Of a stretch of DNA of 64,000 bases, positions 42,802-53,391 are shown piece after piece. The notes below the pieces were generated by a model. That model had not been told where the DNA came from and did not search any database. It worked only from the letters and a program-made list of their open reading frames with translations. Position numbers and translations under genes: made by a program. Position 1 is the stretch's first letter; each line of letters opens with the position of its first letter. Source of the DNA: Microbotryomycetes sp. JL201 (lineage: Eukaryota > Basidiomycota > Microbotryomycetes); contig JAQYUZ010000025.1 of assembly GCA_033819885.1 (NCBI GenBank), positions 1 to 64,000 of the forward strand, given 5' to 3'.

Positions 42802-45781
42802 TTACTGCTGCGGGAAGTTGCAAGGGGTCGATAGGGCCGTATCCGTGAAGCAGTTTCCGGCCCCGTTCCACCAGGTATCCTTACACTTGGCGCCTGCCAC
42901 AGTGCCCTGTACAGCACAGCCTCCAATACCCCATGCAAATGCTGGACTATACAAGCGGCTGTACACCGTGTCGCCGGAGACGCTATCTGACCTCGTATTT
43001 TCAAGGTACGCGAGGTACGGCGCCTTGACAAGATAGCTCAAAGGACCAAGTGTTGTGAACATGCGATTGGTATAGATAGCTTGCGTCATATTGGCTTTGA
43101 TGTCGGGCAAAAGGTACTTTGCCGCGACATCATAGGGCGAAGCACCGTTTGTCGAAATGTTGACAATGGCAGCCTTTGGTTGTAACTGGACAGTAACGAC
43201 TGTTTCAAACGGAATTCAGCGATGAGAAAGAGGTTCCAATTAATGTGAACCAATGAGAAAAGCGACGTACCGTCAACGGTGAGCGGTTTGAGATAAGTCC
43301 AAAGCGACAGCTTCCTGATACATCGATCTAGTCCCCAGGAGGTCGGTAAGCAGAGTGCCTATGCGAACGCAGAGAATGCGATCATACTCACTTTGACCTC
43401 TGCTGTCTCTCACAACCTCAGCACCGATAGAGCAAGTTATGGGCGACGTGAGGTTGCAAGTTTGGGCAAGTTCGAATCGATCGCTGCATAGCTGGCAAGT
43501 CGTCGAGTCTGGGGGTGCCAGGAAGTACAATTGGTCAAATTCCGCTTTCTCGTACCATGTCTGGCATAAGAAAACTGACTTGGCTGGATGTAGGAGCTCG
43601 GACAGCCGCACGTCGATCCAGACCCTGAGCCAGTGGGCTTGAACCCGCCAGAGCAGCTCAAAATTGTTCCATCAGGCTTGCAAGAGGTTGCAAGAGCATT
43701 GAGTTTAGAACAATCGATGCACTGTCGGTTGCTGAGATATTGTGAGGGAGTGCAGCCGCACGACGTATTGTTGAGCTTGGTAAAGCTAGTGGCGCAATCC
43801 GTCACTGCGTCGGACGTGCAAGTCGCTGCGTTCGGGAATAAAGTCGAGCATTGTCCACATTTTGCGTTAGCGCCTGTGCAAGAGAAGCCGATCATCAGCG
43901 TAAGGATGAGCAGGTTACTGGCCGACGAAGTCCTTACCGGCGCCCGTTTGGTACAATCCTTCCAGGCAACCGCACATGCCCGACGTCGAGTCAACCTTCA
44001 TCGACGAGTCGACACATGTCAAAGACTTGTTGACATCGCAAGATGTCGCGAGCGGATCCTTCGACGTGCAGTCGGAGCAGGTGCCNNNNNNNNNNNNNNN
44101 NNNNNNNNNNNNNNNNNNNNNNNNNNNNNNNNNNNNNNNNNNNNNNNNNNNNNNNNNNNNNNNNNNNNNNNNNNNNNNNNNNNNNGCTTTACCGGCGCCC
44201 GTTTGGTACAAGCCTTCCGGGCAACCGCACATGCCCGACGTCGAGTCAACCTTCATCGACGAATCGACACATGTCAAAGACTTGTTGACATCGCAAGATG
44301 TCGCAAGCGAGTCCTTCGACGTGCAGTCGGAGCAGGTGCTGTTGCCGTTGAGGAACTGCGACGACGTGCATCCACAGGAGGTCGGGCTGAGCTTGGTAAA
44401 GCTGGTGGCGCAATCGGTCACAGCATCGGTTGTGCACGTCGCGGAGTTTGGGAACAATGTGGCGCATTGTCCGCACTTTGCATCGGAGCCTGGGCGTAAA
44501 AGTAAGCGTCAGGATCAGGAGGTGACGCACTAGCGGTAATCCTCACCCGTGCCCGTCTGGTACATGCCTTTCGGGCAGCCGCACGTGCCCGACGTCGAGT
44601 CGACCTTCATCGACGAGTCGACACATGTCAAAGACTTGTTGACATCGCAAGATGTCGCAAGCGAGTCCTTCGACGTGCAGTCGGAGCAGGTGCTGTTGCC
44701 GTTGAGGAACTGCGACGACGTGCATCCACACGAGGTCGGGCTGAGCTTGGTGAAGCTGCTCGCACAGTCTCCGATCGAATCTTGTGTACACGTCGCGCTA
44801 TTAGCGAACAGTGCAGTGCATGACTTGCAAGTTGATGTGGATTCTTGCGAGATAAATACGACGTCAGCTACGACGACTCGTGGCGCGTGCATATGACAGC
44901 GTACTGTCAAGATACTGTCCCACTTTGCAAGTGCATTGGCCATTCACGATCGTCAGCGAGGCGTCGGTGCAATCGATGGCTTTCGACCCATCGCAGGTCT
45001 TTGCGAGGGGGAACTGCGTTTGACAGTCGATGCATGACGATCCTGCTCAACACACTATTAGCGCTTTGTCTACTTCACACTCTGGTTGCTCGGAAGGGAC
45101 TTGCCATCTGCAGCCAGGAACTGTGTTGATTTGCAAGCGCACGTGTTACCTGACTGGGTGAATGTCGACTTGCAAGACGTGACGGCAGTCGCAGTACACT
45201 TCTGAGCATTAGGCCAAGTCTTGGTACATTCAACACACGCCGATTCTGCCTCGTCCTCGGGTGGTCAGCCAGGCAAGGCAAAGGAGGAAGAAGAACGCGT
45301 ACTCACGATCAGAAGTCAGGTATTGAGAGTCTGTGCACGTCGGGATCTTATTGCAGACTTTGCCAGTGTCGGTGGTCGCTCCGTAATATCCTCCGGGACA
45401 CTTGCCGCGACACTGTTCTTGAAAGTAGAACTGCGTCTTGCACGCAGCGACTTTGAGAAAGTTGGTGCACGCCGACGCATCTGTGTTTTTGATCTTGCAA
45501 GGAACACAAACCAAGGCTGTGGTGTAGTGAGCCAGCGCAGCGTTCCGATGTCAGCAAAGACGGCCAAGGCGCGGAACGCGCCGACGAAACTCACTGTCCT
45601 GAAGCCATGGAGATGCTTGGCAGATTTTCTTCTGAGTTTTCTCAAGCCAACCGAAATCAAACGCGCGCTTGTCGAGCGAGCGTGGGGCTAGTTCGTAATC
45701 AATGGAGTCGCGCAGTCGCGCCGGGCTGGCCACGGTGCTGCCGACGAGGCAGCCGACGGCCACGACTTTGAGCGCAATCAT
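42802..45781 (-). CDS. Modular cysteine-rich secreted protein with tandem repeats
   Basis: The start MIALKVVAVGCLVGSTVASP is a signal peptide, followed by a likely Kex2 propeptide site (APRSLDKRAF). The body is a string of Cys-rich modules of about 45 to 50 residues with the plan CxxC...LFxNxxxCT...xxxCxxxxx...CxCxxxQFL. In order: CVPCKIKNTDASACTNFLKV; ACVECTKTWPNAQKCT; SCIDCQTQFPLAKTCDGS; then units pairing a CKSCTALFANSATCT-like half with a CSDCTSKDSLATSCDVNKSL half. Three such units are almost identical; the third is cut by an N gap (44086-44185). Two more diverged modules (KCGQCSTLFPNAATC, TTCQLCSDRFELAQTC) follow, then a unique C-terminal domain (YDVAAKYLLPDIKANM, FAWGIGGCAVQG) ending PCNFPQQ. 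Every intron I could place in this gene is phase 1. The pattern resembles growth-factor-receptor/furin-like Cys modules of surface proteins; no TM segment or GPI signal seen. Function unknown. Confidence 0.82.
43938..44852 (-). repeat. Near-identical tandem repeat units of the cysteine-rich gene
   Basis: Unit 1 exon spans about 44547-44852, unit 2 exon 44193-44489, and unit 3 exon from the gap to 43938. Each full exon encodes two Cys-rich halves, and the shared part (CSDCTSKDxLATSC onward) differs by only a few bases between copies, implying recent duplication or gene conversion. Units are separated by short phase-1 introns with different sequence. Confidence 0.85.
44086..44185. other. Assembly gap (100 N) inside the repeat
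   Basis: One hundred N, the usual placeholder for a gap of unknown size. The bases after the gap end in a donor (gtaaagc on the minus strand) and those before it begin mid-unit. At least an intron plus the first half of unit 3 (about 200 nt) must be missing, so the real length and the copy number are unknown. Confidence 0.95.
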
Positions 45782-46650
45782 GCTCGATGATCAATGTCCT
45801 TCAAAAAGAAGGACAGTGTCGGACGAAGAAGACAAGAAGGCGGGTGCTCCTCTGCACGCTCCTCTGTTATTGACCCTCGGACATACAGAAAAGCCAACGT
45901 GGCAAGAACAGGTCAAAGGGTGCGGGAAGCGCATCTCGTCCCGAGATGGAATTCCCAATTCCGCCCTGGTGTTTCTCGCGTGCCAGACAAGACTCAGATC
46001 GCTCTTTTGATTTTTCATCCTTGACTTTCCCGCGTCGATATGCAGTATCCGCCGTATCCGAGGCCAAAAGAACCTCAAAGGCTGCAGGAAGCGGGAATCG
46101 GCGGCCGCAGTCGGGGCGCTCCAGGCCATTCCCGATCATCAATATAGCAGACTCTGAACACTCCAGCTACACTTATAAGCCTCTGAGCTCAGGCTTCGTG
46201 AATCGCTCCGGCACAGCGCCGATCTGCTCGCGACCGTTTATCCGAACGTTCAGAACTTTGGCTTATGTCATGGATTACGGCACATAGTATTTGAGTGTCC
46301 TTCATGGGCTGCACGATCAGGGGTGCTCCTCCGAACTCAAAATAAGAGCTCGAGCGTGATGCATCGACAGATCTTCAAAACGGACGAGATCCCGCGCCCT
46401 TTCAGACATTCTTTCGCGCGCGCGAGACATGACTATTGGCCATCTTTCACATGCGCTAGCGGATCATCACATGACGAGTCTCCATTCGATGTTAGGCATG
46501 TGCTCTGGTGCCTGAAACATGACCTGAATTGAAACGCAGCATCTCTCTAACTTGATTGCAAGGTACGAACAAACGAGGTTCAAAAAGGGTCGTCATGCTA
46601 ACGTAGTCCTATTTCTCCGCCGTCGAACCCGAGCAGGCAAGCGGCGAATT
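45782..46650. promoter_or_regulatory. Promoter region of the cysteine-rich gene
   Basis: 870 bp between the stop of the hoxa13-like gene and the start of the cysteine-rich gene, both on the minus strand. Short frames only. A cttataag element lies near 46171 but is far from the start codon. No gene seen. Confidence 0.4.
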
Positions 46651-49600
46651 TCACAGCTCAATGTGTGGCACGTGCTCATCAACGGCACTCTTGACCTGTT
46701 GAGCAACACTGCTGGCAGATTCCGATATGCCTTCCGCCGTCGTCCTCGTAACATCGTGCAGGACAGACGATGCCTGACTTGCAGCGTCACTCGCGACACT
46801 GCTCGCTTTTGAGACGACCTGCTGAGCCTGCTCTCGCGCGCCACTTGCTTGCTGCGAGAGGACGCTTTGCGCGACTTTGGCTGCACTCGTCACACGCTGT
46901 GCGACATCGGTGGGCGATGGCTCACTACCGACGGCCCTAACGATAGTCTGCGAAATATCTCCGGCAGCCTTGACCACGCTTCGTCTTGCTTCATCCACCA
47001 GCGAAGACGCGCTCGATGAAGCTTCGCTGCCGACCGTCACGCCGGCGTAAGCGCTCTCTACCGAAGCTCGAGCAGCCTTGACAACCGAGGTTGCATGTTG
47101 TCGCGCATCCGTCGGCCGAGGTTCTCCGCCGACAGCTCGAATGATAGATTGAGAGGCATCTGCCAAAGCTGCCTCTGCCATGATCGAAGCCGAACGGGCT
47201 GCCCGAGCGGCGGATCTGGCCACAGATGCGGCCGACTGTCGCAAGTCGGTCGGACTAGCTTCTACACCAACGGCTTCCAGCACTGATTGTGAAGCATCAC
47301 CAAACACAGACTTGACGCTGTCGTAGACTCGGCCGTCGCTCACGGCTGCGCCAACGACATTAGCATATGAATTTGCGGCTGAGGAAGCGACCGACGCGAT
47401 CGAGCTGGCCGAACCTGCAACGTCCGTCGGAGGAGGTTGAACGCCAGCCAACGATGAAGCCGAGCTTTTGACGGCATCGAAGGCCACTGAGACAGTATCT
47501 GCGGCGGCATCGTATGCCTTTACAGCCTCATTGCTCATGCCAGTCCACTCGCCACGCAACTCGCGCTTGCCAAGCTCCACACGACGGTCCAGCACAGTCA
47601 CTGGTGTTTAGTTGGGTCAGCATGGCCGATTTTATATATAGGCGGCGACGACCGTACCAAAGTTCGCAACGACAGAACTGGCTTGGGTTTCCACTTGCTG
47701 GAGTAGCTTCTTTGCGTCGAGTCCGGCCAAGGCTTCGTCCTCAATGTCACCCGCACGCAAGCCGTCAAAATTTGTTTTCCAGTTCTTCACGGCCTTGCTC
47801 AGGCCATGGTATCCTTTTCATCGCTTGTCAGTCTGACAGATGATGTAACATGTGTAGCGCCCACTGACTCTGCCAGTCCTTGTGCGAGACGTCATCGAGC
47901 CATGTCCATCCGTAACCAAGTTCCTCCTACATGACCAAATCAGCGAACCAGCACGGCTTGTATCGATCGCGCAACCTACCTGCGCTTTGGCTAGCAAGGC
48001 ATCGAGGGCTTCGCTCGCTCCACTCGCCGCTCTCAGTTCACGCTTGTCCAATTGGTCTCTGTACGCCCGAACTTCAAGGATGACATTATCCGCCAGTTTT
48101 CTGATTTTGTGGATAGCCTGCTTGCCAAGTAACTCCGCCTCGGCAATCTTTTTGTCCGGCGAGTGAGTTGTCTCTGCTTTCGCCCGCTCGAAGTACTTTT
48201 CAAAACGAGCGACCATCTTGTCGCTCTCTTCATCAAGATGAACGAGCAAGGGGTTGAATCTCTTGGGCACGTCATCAACGGCGTTTTTGCGCAACTCCAC
48301 GAGTCTCGAAGTCAGAAGTCCGTGCTCCGTGTCACCAAGTTTCAGCATCTCTTTCTCGTATGAGGTTTGCAAAGACTGGAGAGCCGCTCTTTTCTCCGCA
48401 TTCAGCGCTTTGCGTTCGGCAGGGGACAAAGTGGACTCTGGTACAGGAGACGAAGTGCCGGTGGCGGTGATCGCAGGCTCGTTTGGAATGTCGCGCAGTT
48501 CTGCGATGAATTCTGGACACGAGAAGATGAAGAGGTCAGATTGGTCAGCCGGTTGCCAGTGACAAGCCCAGTGTGCTGCTAAGCGCACCTTCAACATCAT
48601 CCGAGTTTCCGAAAACCTTTTTCTCTGCCTCGTCGACGGATGCTTCGGCCGTTTGCCTGACTTTCCTTACTCTGTATTCGTGTACCTTCTCCGAGATCTT
48701 GTCCAGCTGAGGCGCGATGAATACAGACCAGAATCTTTGTAGTGCCGGCAGAACTCGTGCACGCAAAAACGACACACCGTGTCGACTGCCAGCAACGAGT
48801 CGAGGATGGACCTCGTTGACGTACCCAGAGTAAACAGTCTTGCTCGATGTCACTGTGATGGGAACGACCGTTTCTCTGAAATGTTTCCGAACAAAGGGCC
48901 AGCCTCGAGTCCACGCCGGAGCGACAAACTCGTGCACTTTGCTCGAATATGATTGCAAAGTGTGCTCGGCCTGCCGCACATGAGCCTCGGCATTGTTCTT
49001 ATACCATTCGTTGTACTCTCGGGAGTACCATTCAACGCTCGGCGCCAAGGTCTTGCGGTATTGCTTGTCGAGAGCGTGCACGACGGGCTTCTGAGCTTGC
49101 TGCAGAGCTGTGGTCGCCTGGTCGACACGAGGCTGTACGTATTTGTCGTGCAAGTGTTGTCGTTGTTTGAGCACGTAACGAGCCGTCTGGTCCGCCTTGT
49201 GATAGTACGGCCTGACGAGCTTGACGTACGGATCTGCCGTTTGTTGGACGTGTGCGATGTAAGGCTGGGCCTGTCGCCATACTATATCAGTGTACGGCTT
49301 CAAATGGACGTTGAGGCTCTTGACAGCCGATTCCGTATAGTCAAACGCGTGGCAGATAGCTTGCTTGTCTGTTTCGTGTCGCTCGTTGGGGCATACAGCG
49401 AGCCACGACACGATCGTGTACAGCAAGAATCCTCTCAGGAGCAGGCCTGACGTGCTCGCTCTTTCGCTCTTGAGTTTTCTGTCTACTGCGCGCGACACGT
49501 TCTTGCTTTCGTACAACTCGGCTTGTCGCTGCTGTTCGAGCTCTTCGTGCATGCGAGCAACCTGGACCGAACAAGCCAAGGCCATCAGCTTTTCCTGTCA

Positions 49601-49936
49601 AGTGTGTTAGAGTCTTACGATGTGAAACCTCACCTCGTCGTCCTGACGAAAGCAAAGAGCGAGGCGCGACGACGTCAGCCAGATCATCAAACACGCGCGT
49701 TCACGACTCGGAACTAGCCGAAACGGAGTTGGGAAAGGCGCGAAGGGCTACAAACAACGTACGTAGAACCGTATGGGTGCTTGTGCTGGCCGCTCATGCT
49801 GCTGCTTGATCGCGACGAGCTCGTTCGCCTGGCTGTTCTGCCCAAGTCGCGACATATGGTCACCCGTCGCCGCTGACGTCGCGTCTGACCTCCTTGACGA
49901 CTTGCTACGGGTTGGCGGTGACGCTTTCGCCGGCAT
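46651..49936 (-). CDS. Large fungal protein of the 'hoxa13-like' family, membrane anchor plus Ala/Ser repeats
   Basis: The start MPAKASPPTRSKSSRRSDAT is chosen because it splices in frame, through a 9-nt exon, to EEKLMALACSVQVARMHEEL. One hydrophobic segment follows (GLLLRGFLLYTIVSWLAVC), then AICHAFDYTESAVKSLNVHL and a run of Tyr/His/Gln-rich helical repeats with PYxxxVxxxAQPYxxxV spacing. Next come a coiled-coil stretch, EELGYGWTWLDDVSHKDWQ and RYHGLSKAVKNWKTNFDGLR. These match a fungal family often mislabelled 'transcription factor hoxa13'; the label is not functional evidence. The last exon adds about 300 Ala/Ser/Val residues with four imperfect repeats carrying a PTD motif (PPPTD, ASPTD, PRPTD, PSPTD), likely long amphipathic helices. 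I infer an ER or membrane-bound role. About seven introns. Confidence 0.72.
49634..49642 (-). other. 9-nt microexon of the hoxa13-like gene
   Basis: Reads GAC GAC GAG between an acceptor (tttcgtcag) and a donor (gtgagg). It joins IRFY to EEKLMALA as D-D-E and keeps frame (phase 0 on both sides). Skipping would also keep frame, so it could be a cassette exon. Confidence 0.55.
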
Positions 49937-50118
49937 GATCTGCGACGGACAAAGCGTGAACAAGGGCAAGCTTGTTTCACGCTCGAGCTCGCGCCGGCTC
50001 ATCTGATAGGTAACACGATGTGCCGCAGGGGTAAAAAGTGCAAGCACAAATGTGACAACTACGATGATTGAGAGGTCTAGATGCTTTGGAATCTAATTTT
50101 GTGAGTGTGGTCCATCCT

Positions 50119-51251
50119 TCACACCTGCAGCTCAGTCGCAGGCTTGTTCGAAGGCACGAACGTGCTTGCAGTCTTTCCGCTTGCTGTCGCAATTTGATGA
50201 GCTTTCATGGCCAGGATATGGTCGTTCACAAAGTATCTGTTCAGAAACCGCAACTGTTAGCCTTTGTGCGCGTCAGGCGCGCCGCGTGCAACCACGTCTC
50301 GACCGACTTTGACAACACATCTTGTTCGATGTGCTCCGCGCCTCTGATTGTACCCAGGCACTTTTCAGAGCCACATTGACACACGAACGGCTGATCCATG
50401 TGCCACTCGCTCGAAAAATAGGCAAACGTCAACACGTCACCGACGTCAAGGTCCTTCAATGCCGCGACTTTCCAGTCGCCCGGTGAACCACGGACGTCAA
50501 ACGCAACGTTGGGGTCGCAAGAGTGGTTGACGTAGAGCAAGTCCGACATGAGCTCGATGTGGCGAGGCTGAGATTCGTCCTCGACTTTGAAGTTGGGCAC
50601 AGGAGGGTCCGGCAGGACTTGAACAGTCGAGTAGGCTGAATTATACGATTGTCGGTCATTACGATACAACGTTGTCCACATGTCCACGCGAGAATGAGAC
50701 TCGTCAGTTTTCCGGTGCGAAGACGCTTGCGCGCTGTGAACGAGAGACGGGACTGCATGACTTGCCTTTCGTCCCTGGCTGCGTGCCTTTGATCTCGGCT
50801 ATTGTGTCGCCTTTCTTGAAAGCCTGGGGATCAAATCAAACCATTTGTCAGTGATTCGATAGCCTCTATCGCAAAGCATGCTTCTGAAGATGTTGTAGCT
50901 GTAACTGCATGTCATGCCGAACTGCGGTGCTTGAAATTTGCAGTCCAGTGCTGCAAAACATTCCGGTCGAGAAAGGCCGAATTCCGAGATTACCGACTGG
51001 TACCGGTACGAGTCCGCGGTTGCGCAGACGGTACAGACGACCGCCGCGCGAAATCGCACGGCGATTATCTTGTCCCTTGCGCCTGAGATGCTTGATCAAT
51101 TTGAATGGCTCACCTTGTCGAGTTTCAAGCACGAGTTGAACTCGCCCTCATCGGCGAATTGAATGTGAAACACGCCAGGGTGGGTAGGCGTATACGTGTC
51201 CTTCTTGGGCAGGAAGGGCGGCGTGAACGTGCGAGGTGGCGAGACGGTCAT
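50119..51251 (-). CDS. SET-domain protein, small fungal type
   Basis: Putative lysine methyltransferase; target unknown. The start MTVSPPRTFTPPFLPKKDTY leads through GEFNSCLKLDK, a 290-nt intron, AFKKGDTIAEIKGTQPGTK, and a 130-nt GC-donor intron to AYSTVQVLPDPPVPNFKVED. The catalytic SET core follows: RHIELMSDLLYVNHSCDPNV with the NHSCxPN motif, then DLDVGDVLTFAYFSSEW and a post-SET-like Cys cluster (FVCQCGSEKCLGTIRG). The last exon gives YFVNDHILAMKAHQIATASG and ends PATELQV. At about 195 residues it is a minimal SET protein with no other domain, a type common in fungi. It diverges from RPB4 with 239 bp between starts. Confidence 0.8.
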
Positions 51252-51490
51252 GGTGGTGTTCGTACAACGAGATGGAATTGCCTCAAGTGGGGGGAGACAG
51301 CGGAACTTGAAGTGAACGAGCGGTGAGTGAGCGACAAGCTCTATATGCACTAGGCACAGGCGGTATCTGCAGAAGACAGTGAGCGACGAGGTGCAGTGCG
51401 AAGTCGTTTGTTAGAACAAAGGTAAAGCGCTCGAGCGCGCGAACGCGGCCTCCACTCTTGCGCCGTTGTCTGTCCCAACGACCCCATCCG

Positions 51491-52306
51491 ATGAGCCTGC
51501 GGCACGCTCGCAACAAGCAGGACGATGAGGACGCGACCCAACTCAAGTTCGGTCCCGGTCAGTAGCCTTCGAGCGCCTGCTGAAACGGTAGGCAGACAGG
51601 CCCTGACCCGCAGCCTGGCTCCGCCGCGACCCACAGAATTCAGTGGAGATGTGCAAAAGGGCTGTCTGACGATCAGTGAAGTCAAGATTCTCCTCGAGCA
51701 GCTCGGCAAGAAGAGCGACAATGCGTGAGCCTCGTGATTTCGGCAAATCTCCTGCAGTCGAGTCGAGCCGCACGTGACATGCATTGGCATGCGATCACAC
51801 TCTCAAACATTCTTCGCTCGAGAGCTGCTGGGTGCTGATGCGCCGTGGTGTGCTTGCGCGATGCGCTGTCGCGCCCGGCTCGCAGGTGTGAGATGGCTCA
51901 CTGCTGACACTGTCCTGGTCCTTCAACGCTACCAGCGTCTTCAAGAAAACACATGACTATGTCACAACATTCGCACGCCTGGATGACTCTGAGACGTCAC
52001 AGTCTGCAAGAACGTGTGTAGATCTTCGACCCAAGCTGAGCCTTTGGAGGCTAACTTACTCCACCAGTGTCTTTGTCGAGTCTGAATTGGCGGATTTTGA
52101 GCAGGTGCAGATCATCAACCTGTGCCCAGCGACTTCAGAAGAGGCGAAAACCCTCATCCCAAGGTTCGTGGCGACGCCGACTATGCTATTGCCCCTCAGT
52201 CTCGTGCTGACATGTCCTGCATTGCAACAATAGCCTCGCCGAGCGAGATGACGACATGTTGCAGCAATACTTGAATCAGATCGCCGCGTTACGCAAGTTT
52301 CAGTAG
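51491..52306 (+). CDS. RPB4: RNA polymerase II subunit Rpb4
   Basis: Forms the Rpb4/7 stalk of RNA polymerase II. Spliced exons: MSLRHARNKQDDEDATQLKF, EFSGDVQKGCLTISEVKILL, AVFKKTHDYVTTFARLDDSE, VFVESELADFEQVQIINLCP with ATSEEAKTLIPSL, and a last exon DMLQQYLNQIAALRKFQ. The order EDAxxLKFG, CLxxSEVxxLL, VFxKTxxYVxxFARF, ELAxFExxQxxNLCPxxxEEAKxLIPSL is the Rpb4 signature. About 135 residues, normal for non-yeast Rpb4. Four introns. It converges on VMA12 with 89 bp between stops. Confidence 0.93.
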
Positions 52307-52395
52307 CGAGACGATCTCGAGATCCTCGCATGTGCCCCTGTATCTTTCTGTCCCCTTGTTGTAACAACACGCTATGCTCGTCACAGGTGCCGTGA

Positions 52396-53391
52396 TCATT
52401 GCAGCTTCTTCGTGGCTAGCGAAGCTGCTTTTTCGCCGAGCTGAAGGCGCCTCTGTTGATCGATTTTTCGGCGCTGCTTCGTGGCATCCCCGGAGTATTG
52501 CGTAAAGAAACGATAGTACAGGAAGCCTTCGATTGCTGCAATTGCGACGGCGCCGAACATGGCCAAAGCAAGCCTCTGCGTCCATGGCATGCAGAAAGGA
52601 ATGCTGTGCGTCAATCGTTTTGCTCTCTTCGAGCCAGTGAAGGAGCAGAATCACTCGATCTCGTTCGCGCCTCCAGCGCGAAAACAGACTTACCGCTTCG
52701 ACGCTTCTGCCGCCACCAACCCACCACACGCCCGTCGCGACCGTCACCATGCTCACCAACACGTTGACAATAGCTCCCACTTGTCTCCTGATTTGTTTCC
52801 ACTCCTCTGCAATGCTTACTTCGCCAGCATTGGCAAGTTGTCCTGCGCGCCTCGAATAGGGATCCGTCGTCGGAATTTGAGAAGTGAAAGCAGAAAATGA
52901 CAGCGATGTCATAGAGTCATACGCTTTTTGATCTTGTTCTTGTTGTATTTGAGCGAGAATCGCCAGCAGTTCAGGCGACTGCAAAGTGCAAGAATCAGGC
53001 GCAGTCCGGTTCGTATTCTGCGGTGCAACCCAAGCTGACCTTTTCACGGTGGGGAAGAGGTGGTGCATAGATATCTGTCAGCTTGAGCAGAGATGCTAGT
53101 GTGCAGTGACCTGAGATTGAACATTTAGTGCTATTTCAGTAGCGGCGAGCTGTCTGCGTCTGACGGCAACTACTTACGCCCTCGACCTTGCTGATCTCTG
53201 GACCACTGTGCAACTTTGACCAAGACATCGTGTGGTATCGTCTTCTGCTGCTGCTGCTGCTGCCGCTGATGCGGCGTTTCGCCTGTTGGTTCGGCGTCGA
53301 CGTACCTTGCAACAAGCTCGCGTAGCTCGACAGGGAGTTGCAAGCTTGCCAATCGGTCTTGTAAAGGTGCAGTGAGCTGGAGCTGCACCAT
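52396..53391 (-). CDS. VMA12: V-ATPase assembly factor Vma12 (Vph2/TMEM199)
   Basis: ER membrane protein that helps assemble the Vo sector of the vacuolar proton pump. The start is MVQLQLTAPLQDRLASLQLP. A Gln run (HQRQQQQQQK) is coded by a CAG/CTG tract near 53245. A central Leu-rich helix (SPELLAILAQIQQEQDQKAY) is followed by the family core EEWKQIRRQVGAIVNVLVSM, VATGVWWVGGG and RLALAMFGAVAIAAIEGFLY, which form two TM helices split by an intron. The C-terminus is basic (KQRRKIDQQRRL) and ends KKLQ, a dilysine-like ER signal. Length fits the family. Confidence 0.88.

Noticed and set aside
43915-44943. Several separate short Cys-rich genes on the minus strand
   Set aside because: Phase-1 introns connect these frames into a single gene with one signal peptide at 45781.
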